DNA from: Microbacterium ginsengisoli
GTDB taxonomy: Bacteria; Actinomycetota; Actinomycetes; Actinomycetales; Microbacteriaceae
Reading direction: 5' to 3'
NCBI RefSeq assembly: GCF_000956535.1
Contig: NZ_JYIY01000079.1
Coordinates: 1-64,000, forward strand
Length of the DNA stretch: 64,000 nt
Below, piece after piece: positions 20,621 to 29,480 of the stretch (its first letter is position 1; every line of letters begins with the position of its first letter). The position numbers and the translations under genes were made by a program. The notes under the pieces are model-generated. The model searched no databases. It saw only the letters and a list, made by a program, of their open reading frames with translations, and was not told the DNA's origin.

Positions 20621-21022
20621 ATGGATGCCGCGTCCCTCCCCGCGCCCGTCGACCCGGCCTCGGCGCCGGCGGCCACCGCGCCCGACGGTTCGGCGGTGCG
20701 GGTGCTCGCGCGCGTGCCCGAGGTGAGCACCGCGCAGTTCATCCTCGCTGCCGACGCGGTGACGATCGCGCACCGGCATCGCACGGTGTCAGAGGTGTGG
20801 TTCGTGCAGGCGGGATCCGGACGTCTCTGGCGTTCGATCGACGGGCAGAGCGATGTCGTGGCGCTCGTGCCGGGCGTCTCCGTGGCGATCCCCGTCGGCA
20901 CCGCGTTCCAGTTCGCGAGCGACGGCGACGGCCTCGTCATCCTCGGCGCGACCGCGCCCGCCTGGCCGGGCGACGACGAGGCCGTGCGCGTCGCCGGCCC
21001 GTGGGAGCCCACGCTCGGCTGA
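20621..21022 (+). CDS. Cupin-domain protein
   Basis: This 133-residue protein has a small beta-barrel cupin pattern: AHRHRTVSEVWFVQAGSGRLWR (HxH with a following E, motif 1, near residue 50) and PVGTAFQFASDGDGLVILG (motif 2 region, without the usual second His). A metal-binding or sugar-binding role is possible but the ligand is unknown. It is divergent from ileS and precedes valS by about 100 bp. Confidence 0.85.
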   Translation: MDAASLPAPVDPASAPAATAPDGSAVRVLARVPEVSTAQFILAADAVTIAHRHRTVSEVWFVQAGSGRLWRSIDGQSDVVALVPGVSVAIPVGTAFQFASDGDGLVILGATAPAWPGDDEAVRVAGPWEPTLG

Positions 21023-21126
21023 GCGCGTGCGCGGTGCCGCGGCATCCGCCCCTCGGTAGACTCATCGGGTCGTCCACACTCAGGCACGCTCACACAGTGC
21101 CGCATATATCGCTCGAGGAGTCCCCC

Positions 21127-23700
21127 ATGGCCGAAGTTCCCGACAAGCCCGCACTCGAGGGCCTCGAAGCGAAGTGGGATGCCGCGTGGGAGACCGCGGG
21201 CACCTACCTGTTCGACCGTGACGCGGCCAAGACGAAGGGACGCGCGGGCGTCTACTCCGTCGACACTCCCCCGCCGACCGCCTCGGGCAGCCTGCACATC
21301 GGACACGTCTTCAGCTACACCCACACCGACCTCAAGGTGCGGTTCGAGCGGATGCGCGGCAAGACTGTGTTCTACCCGATCGGATGGGACGACAACGGCC
21401 TGCCGACCGAGCGCCGCGTGCAGAACTACTACGGCGTGCGCTGCGATCCGACGCTGCCCTATGACCCCGACTTCACGCCCCCGTTCGAGGGCGGCGACAA
21501 CAAGTCGAGCAAGGCGGCCGACCAGATCCCGATCAGCCGACGCAACTTCATCGAGCTGTGCGAGCGGCTGACCGTCGAGGACGAGAAGACCTTCGAGTCG
21601 CTGTTCCGGCAGCTGGGTCTCAGCGTGGACTGGCGTCAGACCTACCGCACGATCTCCGACGAGACGATCCGCACGAACCAGCTCGCGTTCCTGCAGAACT
21701 ACTCCCGCGGCGAGGCCTACCAGGACCTCGCCCCGACGCTCTGGGACGTCGACTTCCGCTCGGCGATCGCGCAGGCCGAGCTCGAGGACCGCGAGCAGCC
21801 TGGCGCCTACCATCGCCTCGCCTTCCATCGCACCGACGGCGGCGGCGACATCCACATCGAGACGACCCGCCCCGAGCTTCTCGCCGCCTGCGTCGCCCTC
21901 GTCGCCCACCCCGATGACGAGCGCTACCAGCCGTTCTTCGGCACCACCGTGACCACGCCCGTGTTCGGGGTCGAGGTTCCGGTGCTCGCGCACCCGCTCG
22001 CGCAGATCGACAAAGGCTCGGGCATCGCGATGGTCTGCACCTTCGGCGACGTGACCGACATCATCTGGTGGCGCGAACTCAACCTTCCGAACCGCACGAT
22101 CATAGGCAAGGACGGCCGCATCGTCGCCGACGCCCCCGAGGCGCTGTCGACGGATGCCGCGCAGGCCGCTTTCGCGGAGCTCGCCGGCAAGACCGTGTTC
22201 AGCGCGAAGAAGCGCATCGTCGAGCTGCTGCAGGAATCGGGTGAGATCATCGGCGACCCGAAGCCGATCACCCACCCGGTGAAGTTCTTCGAGAAGGGCG
22301 ACCGCCCCCTCGAGATCGTCTCGACCCGGCAGTGGTACCTGCGCAACGGCGCGAAGAACGCCGACCTGCGCGACGCGCTCATCGAGCGGGGACGCGGCAT
22401 GACGTGGCATCCCGATTTCATGCGCGTGCGCTACGAGAACTGGGTCGGCGGCCTCACCGGCGACTGGCTCGTCTCGCGCCAGCGGTTCTTCGGGGTGCCG
22501 ATTCCGGTCTGGTACGGCCTCGATGAGAACGGCGATCGCGACTACGCGCGCGTGATCACCCCCGACCTCGGTCAGCTGCCCGTCGATCCGACGATCGACG
22601 TGCCCGCGGGCTACGAGCCCTCGCAGCGCGGCGTGCCGGGCGGCTTCGACGGCGAGCAGGACATCTTCGACACCTGGGCGACGTCGTCCCTCACCCCGCA
22701 GCTCGCCGGCGGCTGGGAGCGCGACGAGGAGCTCTGGGGCCTCGTCGCCCCGTTCGATCTGCGCCCGCAGGGTCAGGACATCATCCGCACCTGGCTCTTC
22801 TCGACGATGCTGCGGAGCGTCTTGCAGGACGGCCGGGCGCCCTGGTCGGATGCCGCGATCTCCGGCTTCATCGTCGACCCCGACCGCAAGAAGATGTCGA
22901 AGTCGAAGGGCAACGTCGTCACGCCCGCGGACATCCTCGACGCCCACGGCTCCGACGCCGTGCGCTACTGGGCCGCCTCGAGCCGCCTCGGCACCGATGC
23001 CGCGTTCGACCCGCAGAACCCGACGCAGGTGAAGATCGGCCGTCGCCTCGCGATCAAGCTGCTCAACGCGGCGAAGTTCGTGCTGACCTTCCCGGTGCCG
23101 GAGGGCGCCGCGGTGACGCACGACCTCGATCGCAGCATGCTCGCGACCCTCGACACGGTCGTCGCCGAGGCGACGCGCGCGTTCGAGGGCTACGACCACG
23201 CCCGGGCGCTCGAGCTGACCGAGTCGTTCTTCTGGACGTTCTGCGACGACTACCTCGAGCTCGTCAAGGAGCGCGCCTACGACCAGACCGACGTGGGTCA
23301 GGCGTCCGCTGCGCTCGCCCTGCGCCTGGCGCTGTCGACGCTCGTGCGACTGCTCGCGCCGGTGCTGTCGTTCGCGGCGGAGGAGACCTGGTCGTGGTTT
23401 GAGGAGGGGTCTGTGCATCACGCCGCGTGGCCCGCCCCGCTGGGGCTCGAGGGCGACCCCCGCGTGCTCACGACCGTCGGTGACGCCCTCATCGGCGTGC
23501 GCCGCGCGAAGACCGAGGCCAAGGCCTCGCAGAAGACGCCGGTCACCCGTCTCGTCATCGCGGCGACCCCCGCACAGATCGCGCTCCTGCGATCCGCCGA
23601 GGGGGACCTCCGCGCCGTCGGCCGCATCGCCGAGATCGACTACGTCGAGGGCGACGCGCTGACAGTCGAGTCGATCGAGCTCGAGACGGCGGACGCCTGA
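21127..23700 (+). CDS. valS: Valine-tRNA ligase
   Basis: This 857-residue class I synthetase charges tRNA-Val. SGSLHIGHVFSYTHTD holds the HIGH box and KKMSKSKGNVVTPAD the KMSKS box; GWDDNGLPTERRVQNYYGVRCDP marks the actinobacterial ValS type. The ATG at 21127 has GAGGAG six bases upstream. A TAGACT -10 box (21056-21061) precedes it. Its stop overlaps the start of the next small gene. Confidence 0.97.
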   Translation: MAEVPDKPALEGLEAKWDAAWETAGTYLFDRDAAKTKGRAGVYSVDTPPPTASGSLHIGHVFSYTHTDLKVRFERMRGKTVFYPIGWDDNGLPTERRVQNYYGVRCDPTLPYDPDFTPPFEGGDNKSSKAADQIPISRRNFIELCERLTVEDEKTFESLFRQLGLSVDWRQTYRTISDETIRTNQLAFLQNYSRGEAYQDLAPTLWDVDFRSAIAQAELEDREQPGAYHRLAFHRTDGGGDIHIETTRPELLAACVALVAHPDDERYQPFFGTTVTTPVFGVEVPVLAHPLAQIDKGSGIAMVCTFGDVTDIIWWRELNLPNRTIIGKDGRIVADAPEALSTDAAQAAFAELAGKTVFSAKKRIVELLQESGEIIGDPKPITHPVKFFEKGDRPLEIVSTRQWYLRNGAKNADLRDALIERGRGMTWHPDFMRVRYENWVGGLTGDWLVSRQRFFGVPIPVWYGLDENGDRDYARVITPDLGQLPVDPTIDVPAGYEPSQRGVPGGFDGEQDIFDTWATSSLTPQLAGGWERDEELWGLVAPFDLRPQGQDIIRTWLFSTMLRSVLQDGRAPWSDAAISGFIVDPDRKKMSKSKGNVVTPADILDAHGSDAVRYWAASSRLGTDAAFDPQNPTQVKIGRRLAIKLLNAAKFVLTFPVPEGAAVTHDLDRSMLATLDTVVAEATRAFEGYDHARALELTESFFWTFCDDYLELVKERAYDQTDVGQASAALALRLALSTLVRLLAPVLSFAAEETWSWFEEGSVHHAAWPAPLGLEGDPRVLTTVGDALIGVRRAKTEAKASQKTPVTRLVIAATPAQIALLRSAEGDLRAVGRIAEIDYVEGDALTVESIELETADA

Positions 23701-23948
23701 TGCAGCTCGGCACGCGGTGGACGGCGGGCGACACGCCCCCGTCGGCCGTGCCCGCCGTGCTGCACGACGCGATCGCCTCGGTGGAGAGAGCGCTGCCCGC
23801 CGACCCCCTCGGTCAGCCGCGTCCGCGATGGACACTCACCTGGCTCGAGCGTCGGCCGATCGCCGAACTCGACACGGGAGTGATCGTGACGGTGGATGCC
23901 GCGGGCTCACCCGTGGTGCGTCACGACGCCGACGACGAGTTCGCCTGA
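23700..23948 (+). CDS. Small conserved-looking protein after valS
   Basis: This 82-residue protein starts at an ATG overlapping the valS stop (TGATG). It reads LGTRWTAGDTPPSAVPAVLHDAIASVE and contains RWTLTWLERRPIAELDTG; no signal, membrane segment or known domain is apparent. Its 3' end overlaps the convergent MFS gene by 28 bp. The coupling to valS supports a real gene; I do not recognise a function. Confidence 0.65.
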   Translation: MQLGTRWTAGDTPPSAVPAVLHDAIASVERALPADPLGQPRPRWTLTWLERRPIAELDTGVIVTVDAAGSPVVRHDADDEFA

Positions 23949-25195
23949 TCCGCCGCCGCGTAGGCGCGCGGTGTTCCCCGCACGAGCAGCCGTGAGGCGC
24001 TGAGGGCGACGATAAGCGTGAGGGCGCCCGCGATCGTGAACGGCAGCCGGAGGTCGGATCGCGCCACGAGCCCGCCGAGCAGCGTCGCCACCGGGAAGAC
24101 GCCCCATGTGACGGTGCGGACGATGCCGAGCGCGCGACCGAACAGGTGCGCGGGGATGAGGTGCTGCCGCAGCGCTCCCCACGGCACGTTCCACACCGAC
24201 ACCGCGAACGCCATGACCGCGTAGGACGCGATCGCGGTGACGACGTCGGGAGCGAGACCCACCGCGACGAGGGACACCGCGACGACGACATTCGCGAAAA
24301 GCAGCACCGGGCCGCGGCCGAGGAGACGCACCAGAGGCGCCGCGACGAACGACCCCACGAGAGCGCCGAGCCCGATCCCCGCCGTGACGAAGCCGATCGC
24401 GGCGGGCGTGACGTGCTGCACCTCGAGGAAGTAGAGGATCGTGGGCGCCTGGGCGAAGCTCAGGAGCGCTCCCACGAGCGACGTGAACAGCACGACCGCG
24501 CGCAGGTAGTGGTGCTGCCAGAGGTAGCGCAGCGCGGGGCGCGCGCCGTGAACGGACATGGATGCCGCGGCATCCGTCTGCTCGTCGACCTGGCGCGAGA
24601 CGGCCAGCGACGGCAGCAACAGGGCCAGGGCGATCGGAACCAGATAGCCGATCGCGCCCACCCAGAGCGGCAGGGCGATGGACAGGCCGAACAGCAGACC
24701 TCCGATGGGCGTGGCGATGAAGTTGTCGATCGTCACCTGGGATGCCTGTAGCCAGCCGTTGGCGCTGTCGAACCGCTCGCGAGGGACGATCGCAGGAACG
24801 GCGGCGTTGACGGCGTTCTCGAACAGGGTCTCGCCGATGCCGAACGCAAGGGTGCCGATCAGCAGCGTCCACACCGAGATCGCGCCGGATGCCACGAGGG
24901 CCCCGAGCCACACCGCGGCACCGAGCCGTAGCGTGTTGGCGACGGCCATGATGCGCCGCCGATCGAAGCGGTCGACGATGACGCCGGCAGGAATGCCGAA
25001 CACGAGCCACGGCACGAACGCGAGAGCGCCGAGGATCGCGATGACGAACGGGTCGGATGTCAGGGTGGTGGCGATGAGCGGCACCGCGGTGCGACCGACG
25101 CCGTCGGCGATGTTGCTGAAGGCGGTGGCTGTCCAGAGCGTGCGGAACGGGCGGCCGAGCGGCGGTGCCGCCGGCCTGATCGCTGTGGTGGTCAT
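23921..25195 (-). CDS. MFS transporter, probable drug exporter
   Basis: This 424-residue protein has about twelve hydrophobic helices and starts LGRPFRTLWTATAFSNIADGVGRTAVPLIATTL, the pattern of the MFS_3 or enterobactin-exporter-like group (compare GIPAGVIVDRFDRRRIM after helix 2). It is the last gene of an operon with an ArsR-like regulator and a 72-residue protein, its ATG overlapping the latter's stop. The substrate is unknown; regulator and operator suggest induction by it. Confidence 0.88.
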   Translation of the reverse strand: MTTTAIRPAAPPLGRPFRTLWTATAFSNIADGVGRTAVPLIATTLTSDPFVIAILGALAFVPWLVFGIPAGVIVDRFDRRRIMAVANTLRLGAAVWLGALVASGAISVWTLLIGTLAFGIGETLFENAVNAAVPAIVPRERFDSANGWLQASQVTIDNFIATPIGGLLFGLSIALPLWVGAIGYLVPIALALLLPSLAVSRQVDEQTDAAASMSVHGARPALRYLWQHHYLRAVVLFTSLVGALLSFAQAPTILYFLEVQHVTPAAIGFVTAGIGLGALVGSFVAAPLVRLLGRGPVLLFANVVVAVSLVAVGLAPDVVTAIASYAVMAFAVSVWNVPWGALRQHLIPAHLFGRALGIVRTVTWGVFPVATLLGGLVARSDLRLPFTIAGALTLIVALSASRLLVRGTPRAYAAADQANSSSAS

Positions 25196-25410
25196 GACCG
25201 CGGCAGCAGTCCGAGCTGACGCGCTGCGGTGCCGGTGCTGCGCTGTGCGACGTAGGCGTCGAGACGCGCCGCCCGCTCATCGGCGCAGGCGCGGCGGCGG
25301 TGGATGTCGTCGGCGGCTCGTTCGAGCAGGCGGGCGAGCACCCGCAGCAGCCGCTCATCGGCGGAGCGGGTGGTGGTGCGGGCTTCGGGGGGAGCCGTCA
25401 GGAGGGTCAT
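25192..25410 (-). CDS. Small protein of the ArsR-MFS operon
   Basis: This 72-residue, Arg/Ala-rich helical protein lies one base after the regulator's stop and overlaps the MFS start (ATGA). A predicted long helix (residues 15-55, DERLLRVLARLLERAADDI) could form a coiled coil. No family is recognised. Two-sided coupling argues that it is translated and works with the exporter or regulator. Confidence 0.6.
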   Translation of the reverse strand: MTLLTAPPEARTTTRSADERLLRVLARLLERAADDIHRRRACADERAARLDAYVAQRSTGTAARQLGLLPRS

Positions 25411-25411
25411 C

Positions 25412-26011
25412 TCATCGTCCCTTCTCGGGGAGGGCGAACACATCGGCGTGCACCGTCACGGGCACGACGCCCTCGCCGCGCTGGTCCTTGTATCGGTCGA
25501 CGGCGCCGTCGATGACGGCCTGGAGCTGGGCGACCACGTCGGCCGCCTGCACCGCCGTGAGGTGGATGGTCGCCGTCGTGATCATCGCGCTGTCGTCCCA
25601 CACGCCGTTCTCGCGCAGGCTCGCCCCCACATAGTCCATGAGCTGCTGGTGACGCCGGTTGAGGAACTCCGTCAGCACGACCTGTGTCGCCGCGCGGCCC
25701 GCGGGGGTCTTCACCGCCTCGGGGCTGCCGATCTGCACGCCGCCGCGAGGCCGTTCCCACCAGCGCTCGCGCGCGGTTCCCTGACCTTCGACCTCTCGAA
25801 TGAGGTCATGCTTCGCGAGTGCGCGCAGGTGATAGCTGGTGGCGCCGGAGGACTCCCCCGTCATCGCCGCGAGGGTGCTCGCCGTCTGCGGGCCGTATTG
25901 CGAGATCAGATCGTAGATCTCGACCCGCAACGGGTGAGCGAGGGCCCGAAGTGCGCCGCCGTCGAGCACCCGCTGTTCGCGGGTCGTCGGGAGCGGGATC
26001 TCGTTCGTCAT
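25412..26011 (-). CDS. ArsR-like winged-helix regulator of the MFS operon
   Basis: This 199-residue protein has an N-terminal winged helix typical of ArsR-type HTH_20 regulators: ALRALAHPLRVEIYDLISQYGPQTASTLAAMTGESSGATSYHLRALAKHDLI at residues 20-70. A C-terminal ligand or dimer part (about 95-195) follows. The ATG at 26011 begins two bases from a palindrome, with no clear ribosome site. It likely represses its own operon through the repeats at 26015-26060. Confidence 0.88.
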   Translation of the reverse strand: MTNEIPLPTTREQRVLDGGALRALAHPLRVEIYDLISQYGPQTASTLAAMTGESSGATSYHLRALAKHDLIREVEGQGTARERWWERPRGGVQIGSPEAVKTPAGRAATQVVLTEFLNRRHQQLMDYVGASLRENGVWDDSAMITTATIHLTAVQAADVVAQLQAVIDGAVDRYKDQRGEGVVPVTVHADVFALPEKGR

Positions 26012-26014
26012 ATC

Positions 26015-26060
26015 GCAAAGATACCTTTGCACGTACTACTTTGCAAATGTCTCTTTGCAA
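26015..26060. promoter_or_regulatory. Operator/promoter with three CTTTGC repeats at 14-bp spacing
   Basis: CTTTGC occurs at 26025, 26039 and 26053, exactly 14 bp apart, and an inverted copy GCAAAG at 26015 makes a palindrome with the first (GCAAAGATACCTTTGC). On the minus strand TTGCAA (26060-26055) and TAGTAC (26038-26033) can serve as -35 and -10, so the repeats cover the promoter of the arsR-MFS operon. The SDR gene starts 60 bp to the right. Confidence 0.7.
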
Positions 26061-26107
26061 CTACGCATCCGGACACTCGGGCAGCGCGCTCGGCACACCA
26101 CGCGACG

Positions 26108-26113
26108 TACGAT
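26108..26113 (+). promoter_or_regulatory. Leaderless promoter -10 (TACGAT) for the SDR gene
   Basis: TACGAT ends six bases before the ATG at 26120. Confidence 0.5.
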
Positions 26114-26119
26114 CGAGGA

Positions 26120-26794
26120 ATGGATCTCGGCATCACCGACCGCGTGGCCCTCGTCGTCGGCGGCACCGGCTACCTCGGGCGTCACATCGCCACGACCCTC
26201 GCCGCGGAGGGCGCCGTGGTCGTCACCGCCGGCCGATCGGGTGGCGATGTCACGATCGACGGCCAGGATGAGGCATCCGTCGTCGCCGGCGTCGACGAGG
26301 TGATCGCCCGGCACGGGCGCATCGACATCCTGGTGGTCACCGCCGCGCCCGCGGCGCAGACCCTCGACCCGGCGGACGCGTTCTCCCCCGCGGCCGTCGC
26401 GGCCGCGGTCGATGCCAAATCGCTCGTCTTCCTGCGACTCGCGAACGCGGTACTCCCCCACATGCGCGCCCGCGGGTCCGGCCGCATCATCGGCATCGCC
26501 GGGCAGCTCGCCCGCGCCTCCACGAGCGTGGTCGCCTCGGTGCGCAACGCCGCCCTGATCCTCGCGGCGAAGGCCCTCGCCGACAGCATGGCCGGCACCG
26601 GCATCACCGTCAACGTCGTCAACCCCGGCAACGTGTTCGACGACGACCACCCGGTGCCCGCGGTCGGTCCCGGGCCCTCGACTCCGGAGCAGATCGCCGC
26701 CCTCGTCGCCTACCTCTCCTCGGAACCCGCGGCCGCCGTCTCGGGCGCGTCGATCGCCGCCGGACACACGTTCCGCGGCGTGTCGACCCTCTGA
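26120..26794 (+). CDS. SDR-family protein lacking the usual catalytic Tyr-Lys
   Basis: This 224-residue protein has the short-chain dehydrogenase fold: ALVVGGTGYLGRHIATTLAAEG at the nucleotide site, ILVVTAAPAAQT after strand 4, and VNVVNPGNVF late. At the active site, where SDRs carry YxxxK, it reads ASVRNAALILAAKAL, with no tyrosine and Arg in place of the usual Lys. It may be a non-catalytic or atypical SDR. It is divergent from the arsR-MFS operon. Confidence 0.82.
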   Translation: MDLGITDRVALVVGGTGYLGRHIATTLAAEGAVVVTAGRSGGDVTIDGQDEASVVAGVDEVIARHGRIDILVVTAAPAAQTLDPADAFSPAAVAAAVDAKSLVFLRLANAVLPHMRARGSGRIIGIAGQLARASTSVVASVRNAALILAAKALADSMAGTGITVNVVNPGNVFDDDHPVPAVGPGPSTPEQIAALVAYLSSEPAAAVSGASIAAGHTFRGVSTL

Positions 26795-26814
26795 ATCGAC
26801 GCGATGCCGCGGCG

Positions 26815-26820
26815 TAGGCT
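26815..26820 (+). promoter_or_regulatory. Leaderless promoter -10 (TAGGCT) for the M3 peptidase
   Basis: TAGGCT ends six bases before the ATG at 26827. Confidence 0.55.
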
Positions 26821-26826
26821 GGCGGG

Positions 26827-28881
26827 ATGAGCACGACGTCCCGCCATCCCCTTCTCGATCGTTCCGTGCTGCCGTACGAGCTGCCGGACGACGCCGCGAT
26901 CGCCGTCGCGGACTACCTGCCGGCATTCGACGCGGGATTCGCGCAGCAGCGCGCCGAGGTCGCCGCCATCACCGCGAACCCCGAGCCGCCGACCTTCGAG
27001 AACACGCTCGAGGCCCTCGAGCGCAGCGGCGACCTGCTCGGCCGCGTCTCGCGCACGTTCTACACGGTGAGCTCCGCCGACGGCACGCCGGAGATCCAGG
27101 AGATCGAGGAGACCGTCGCCCCGCTGAACTCGGCGCACTCCGACGCGATCACCCTCGATCCCGCGCTCTTCGCACGGGTAGCCGCACTCTACGAGGCCCG
27201 CGACGACCTCGACCTCACCCCGGAGCAGCGCTACCTCGTCGAACGGCGCTACACGGTGATGTCGCACGCCGGCGCGGGGCTCGACGACGACGCCAAGCAG
27301 ACCCTCCGCGATCTCAACGCCCGCCTGTCGGTCTTGACGACCACGTTCGAGCGCCATCTGCTGGCCGACACCAACGAGCTCGCCCTGCACGTGACGGATG
27401 CCGCAGACCTCGCCGGTCTCGCCGACAGTGACCTCGCCGCCGCCGCCCGGGCCGCCGCCGACCGCGGGCTCGATGGATATCTGGTGTCGCTGACGCTGTT
27501 CACCGGTCATCCGTACCTGTCACGGCTCACCTCCCGCCGCACCCGCGAGCGTCTGCTGGCCGCCTCCCGGTCGCGCGGTATCCGTGGCGGCGAGCACGAC
27601 AACCGCGACGTGCTCCTCGAGATCGTGCGGCTGCGCGCGCAGCGTGCCGAGCTGCTCGGCTACCCGTCGCACGCGGCCTACGTGACGTCCGACCAGACCG
27701 CCGGTTCCCCGGAGGCGGTGCGGGAGATGCTGTTCCGCCTCGCCGCTCCGGCCGCGCGCAACGCCCGTGCCGAGGCCGACGCGCTGCAGCAGATCGTGAA
27801 CGAGACCGAGGCGGCTCCGTTCGAGATCGAGGCCCACGACTGGGCGTACTACACCGAGAAGGTGCGGGCCGCGACGCTCGACCTCGACACCGCCGCACTG
27901 CGGCCGTGGTTCGAGGCGGAGCGGGTACTCACCGAGGGCGTGTTCGCCGCGGCATCCGCTCTCTACGGTCTGGGCTTCGCCGAACGTACCGATCTCGCGG
28001 GCTACCACCCCGACGTGCGGGTGTTCGAGGTGTCGGATGCCGACGGCTCACCGTTCGGCCTGTTCCTCTTCGATCTCTACACGCGCGACACCAAGCGCGG
28101 CGGCGCGTGGATGAACTCGATCGTCACCGAGTCAGCGCTGCGCGGCACCGGACCGGTCGTGGTCAACAACCTCAACGTCGTGAAGCCGGCCGACGGGCCG
28201 ACGCTGCTGACGCTCGACGAGGTCACGACGCTCTTCCACGAGTTCGGGCACGCTCTGCATGGCCTCCTCGCGCGCGTCACCTATCCGTCGTTCGCGGGCA
28301 CGGCCGTCTATCGTGACTTCGTCGAGTTCCCGAGCCAGGTCAATGAGATGTGGATCTACTGGCCCGAGGTGCTCGCACGCTACGCGCGTCATCACGAGAC
28401 GGGAGAGCCGCTGCCTGCCGATGTCGTCTCACGCCTCACGGGGTCGCAGGCGTTCAACGAGGGCTTCGCCACCAGCGAATACCTCGCGGCCGCCTGGCTG
28501 GACCAAGCCTGGCACTCGCTGTCAGCCGCGGAGGCCGCAGCGGTCACCGACGTGGCCGCATTCGAACGGGCTGCCCTCGCCGAGATCGGTCTCGACAACC
28601 CGCTGGTGCCGACGCGCTACTCCTCGACCTACTTCGCCCACGTGTTCTCCGGCGGCTACAGCGCCGGCTACTACTCCTACATCTGGAGCGAGGTGCTCGA
28701 CGCCGACACGGTCGAGTGGTTCACCGAGAACGGCGGACTCACGAGGGAGAACGGCGACCGGTTCCGCAGCAGGCTGCTCGGCGTCGGCGGCTCGAAGGAT
28801 CCGCTCGAGGCGTACCGCGACTTCCGCGGGCGCGACGCCGAGGTGGCGCCGCTGCTCGCGCGGCGCGGACTCACCGGATGA
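26827..28881 (+). CDS. M3-family metallopeptidase (oligopeptidase A/Dcp type)
   Basis: This 684-residue cytoplasmic zinc peptidase cleaves short peptides. The zinc site FHEFGHALHG lies near residue 470 (HExxH), followed by a downstream E in FVEFPSQVNEMW, as in thermolysin-like M3 enzymes. N-terminal text (LLDRSVLPYELPDDAAI) and the C-terminal GGYSAGYYSYIWSEVLDAD match peptidyl-dipeptidase Dcp. Its last 11 bp overlap the convergent RibD-like gene. Confidence 0.95.
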   Translation: MSTTSRHPLLDRSVLPYELPDDAAIAVADYLPAFDAGFAQQRAEVAAITANPEPPTFENTLEALERSGDLLGRVSRTFYTVSSADGTPEIQEIEETVAPLNSAHSDAITLDPALFARVAALYEARDDLDLTPEQRYLVERRYTVMSHAGAGLDDDAKQTLRDLNARLSVLTTTFERHLLADTNELALHVTDAADLAGLADSDLAAAARAAADRGLDGYLVSLTLFTGHPYLSRLTSRRTRERLLAASRSRGIRGGEHDNRDVLLEIVRLRAQRAELLGYPSHAAYVTSDQTAGSPEAVREMLFRLAAPAARNARAEADALQQIVNETEAAPFEIEAHDWAYYTEKVRAATLDLDTAALRPWFEAERVLTEGVFAAASALYGLGFAERTDLAGYHPDVRVFEVSDADGSPFGLFLFDLYTRDTKRGGAWMNSIVTESALRGTGPVVVNNLNVVKPADGPTLLTLDEVTTLFHEFGHALHGLLARVTYPSFAGTAVYRDFVEFPSQVNEMWIYWPEVLARYARHHETGEPLPADVVSRLTGSQAFNEGFATSEYLAAAWLDQAWHSLSAAEAAAVTDVAAFERAALAEIGLDNPLVPTRYSSTYFAHVFSGGYSAGYYSYIWSEVLDADTVEWFTENGGLTRENGDRFRSRLLGVGGSKDPLEAYRDFRGRDAEVAPLLARRGLTG

Positions 28882-29437
28882 CGTCGAAGACCTGCTTCTG
28901 GATGCCGTTGCCGTAGGCCTCGTGCTCGACCAGGGCGAGCTTGGTGAGGTCGCGGTCAGAGCCGCTGAAGAGTCGCAGGCCCGCACCCAGCAGCACCGGG
29001 AACACGAGCAGGTGGTAGCGGTCGACAAGGTCGGCGTCTTCGAGCGAGGCAACGAGGGTCGCGCTGCCGTGCACGATGATGGGGGCGCCGTCCCCCTGCT
29101 TGAGCGCAGCGACGTCGTCGAGCGAGCGCAGCACCGTGGCCGGCCATCGGTCGTCGCCGTCAGCGAGGGTCGTCGAGACGACGTAGCGCGGCATGGCGTT
29201 GTACCCGGCGAACTCCTGTGTCATCGTCGGCCAGACCGGAGCGAACGCCTCGTAGCTTCGACGGCCGAGGAGCATCGCTCCGGCCTCCTCCTGCTCGCGG
29301 CCCTTGAGCTCGTATGCAGCGGGGTCGAACGCCACCGACGAGAAGGTCCAGCCGGCGTTGCGGTAGCCCGCTTCGCCGCCGGGGGCCTCGACGACGCCGT
29401 CGACGGACACGAACGAGGTGACGATGAGCTGACGCAT
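28871..29437 (-). CDS. Dihydrofolate reductase/RibD C-terminal-like protein
   Basis: This 188-residue protein has the DHFR-like RibD_C fold: QLIVTSFVSVDGVVEAPGG at the start, AMLLGRRSYEAFAPVWPTM near residue 52 and ADLVDRYHLLVFPVLLGAGLRLF near residue 135. Stand-alone proteins of this kind are common in Actinobacteria and are usually not the cell's folate enzyme; the substrate is unknown. Confidence 0.9.
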   Translation of the reverse strand: MRQLIVTSFVSVDGVVEAPGGEAGYRNAGWTFSSVAFDPAAYELKGREQEEAGAMLLGRRSYEAFAPVWPTMTQEFAGYNAMPRYVVSTTLADGDDRWPATVLRSLDDVAALKQGDGAPIIVHGSATLVASLEDADLVDRYHLLVFPVLLGAGLRLFSGSDRDLTKLALVEHEAYGNGIQKQVFDVIR

Positions 29438-29443
29438 GCGGTC

Positions 29444-29449
29444 AGCCTA
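29444..29449 (-). promoter_or_regulatory. Leaderless promoter -10 (TAGGCT) for the RibD-like gene
   Basis: On the minus strand TAGGCT ends six bases before the ATG at 29437. Confidence 0.55.
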
Positions 29450-29480
29450 CGGGTGGATGTCCCGCCCCACCGTCCTGCGC

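Noticed and set aside
20572-23835. Long open frame on the strand opposite valS and the cupin gene
   Set aside because: Same antisense effect; no domain, and it would erase two clear genes and the T-box promoter.
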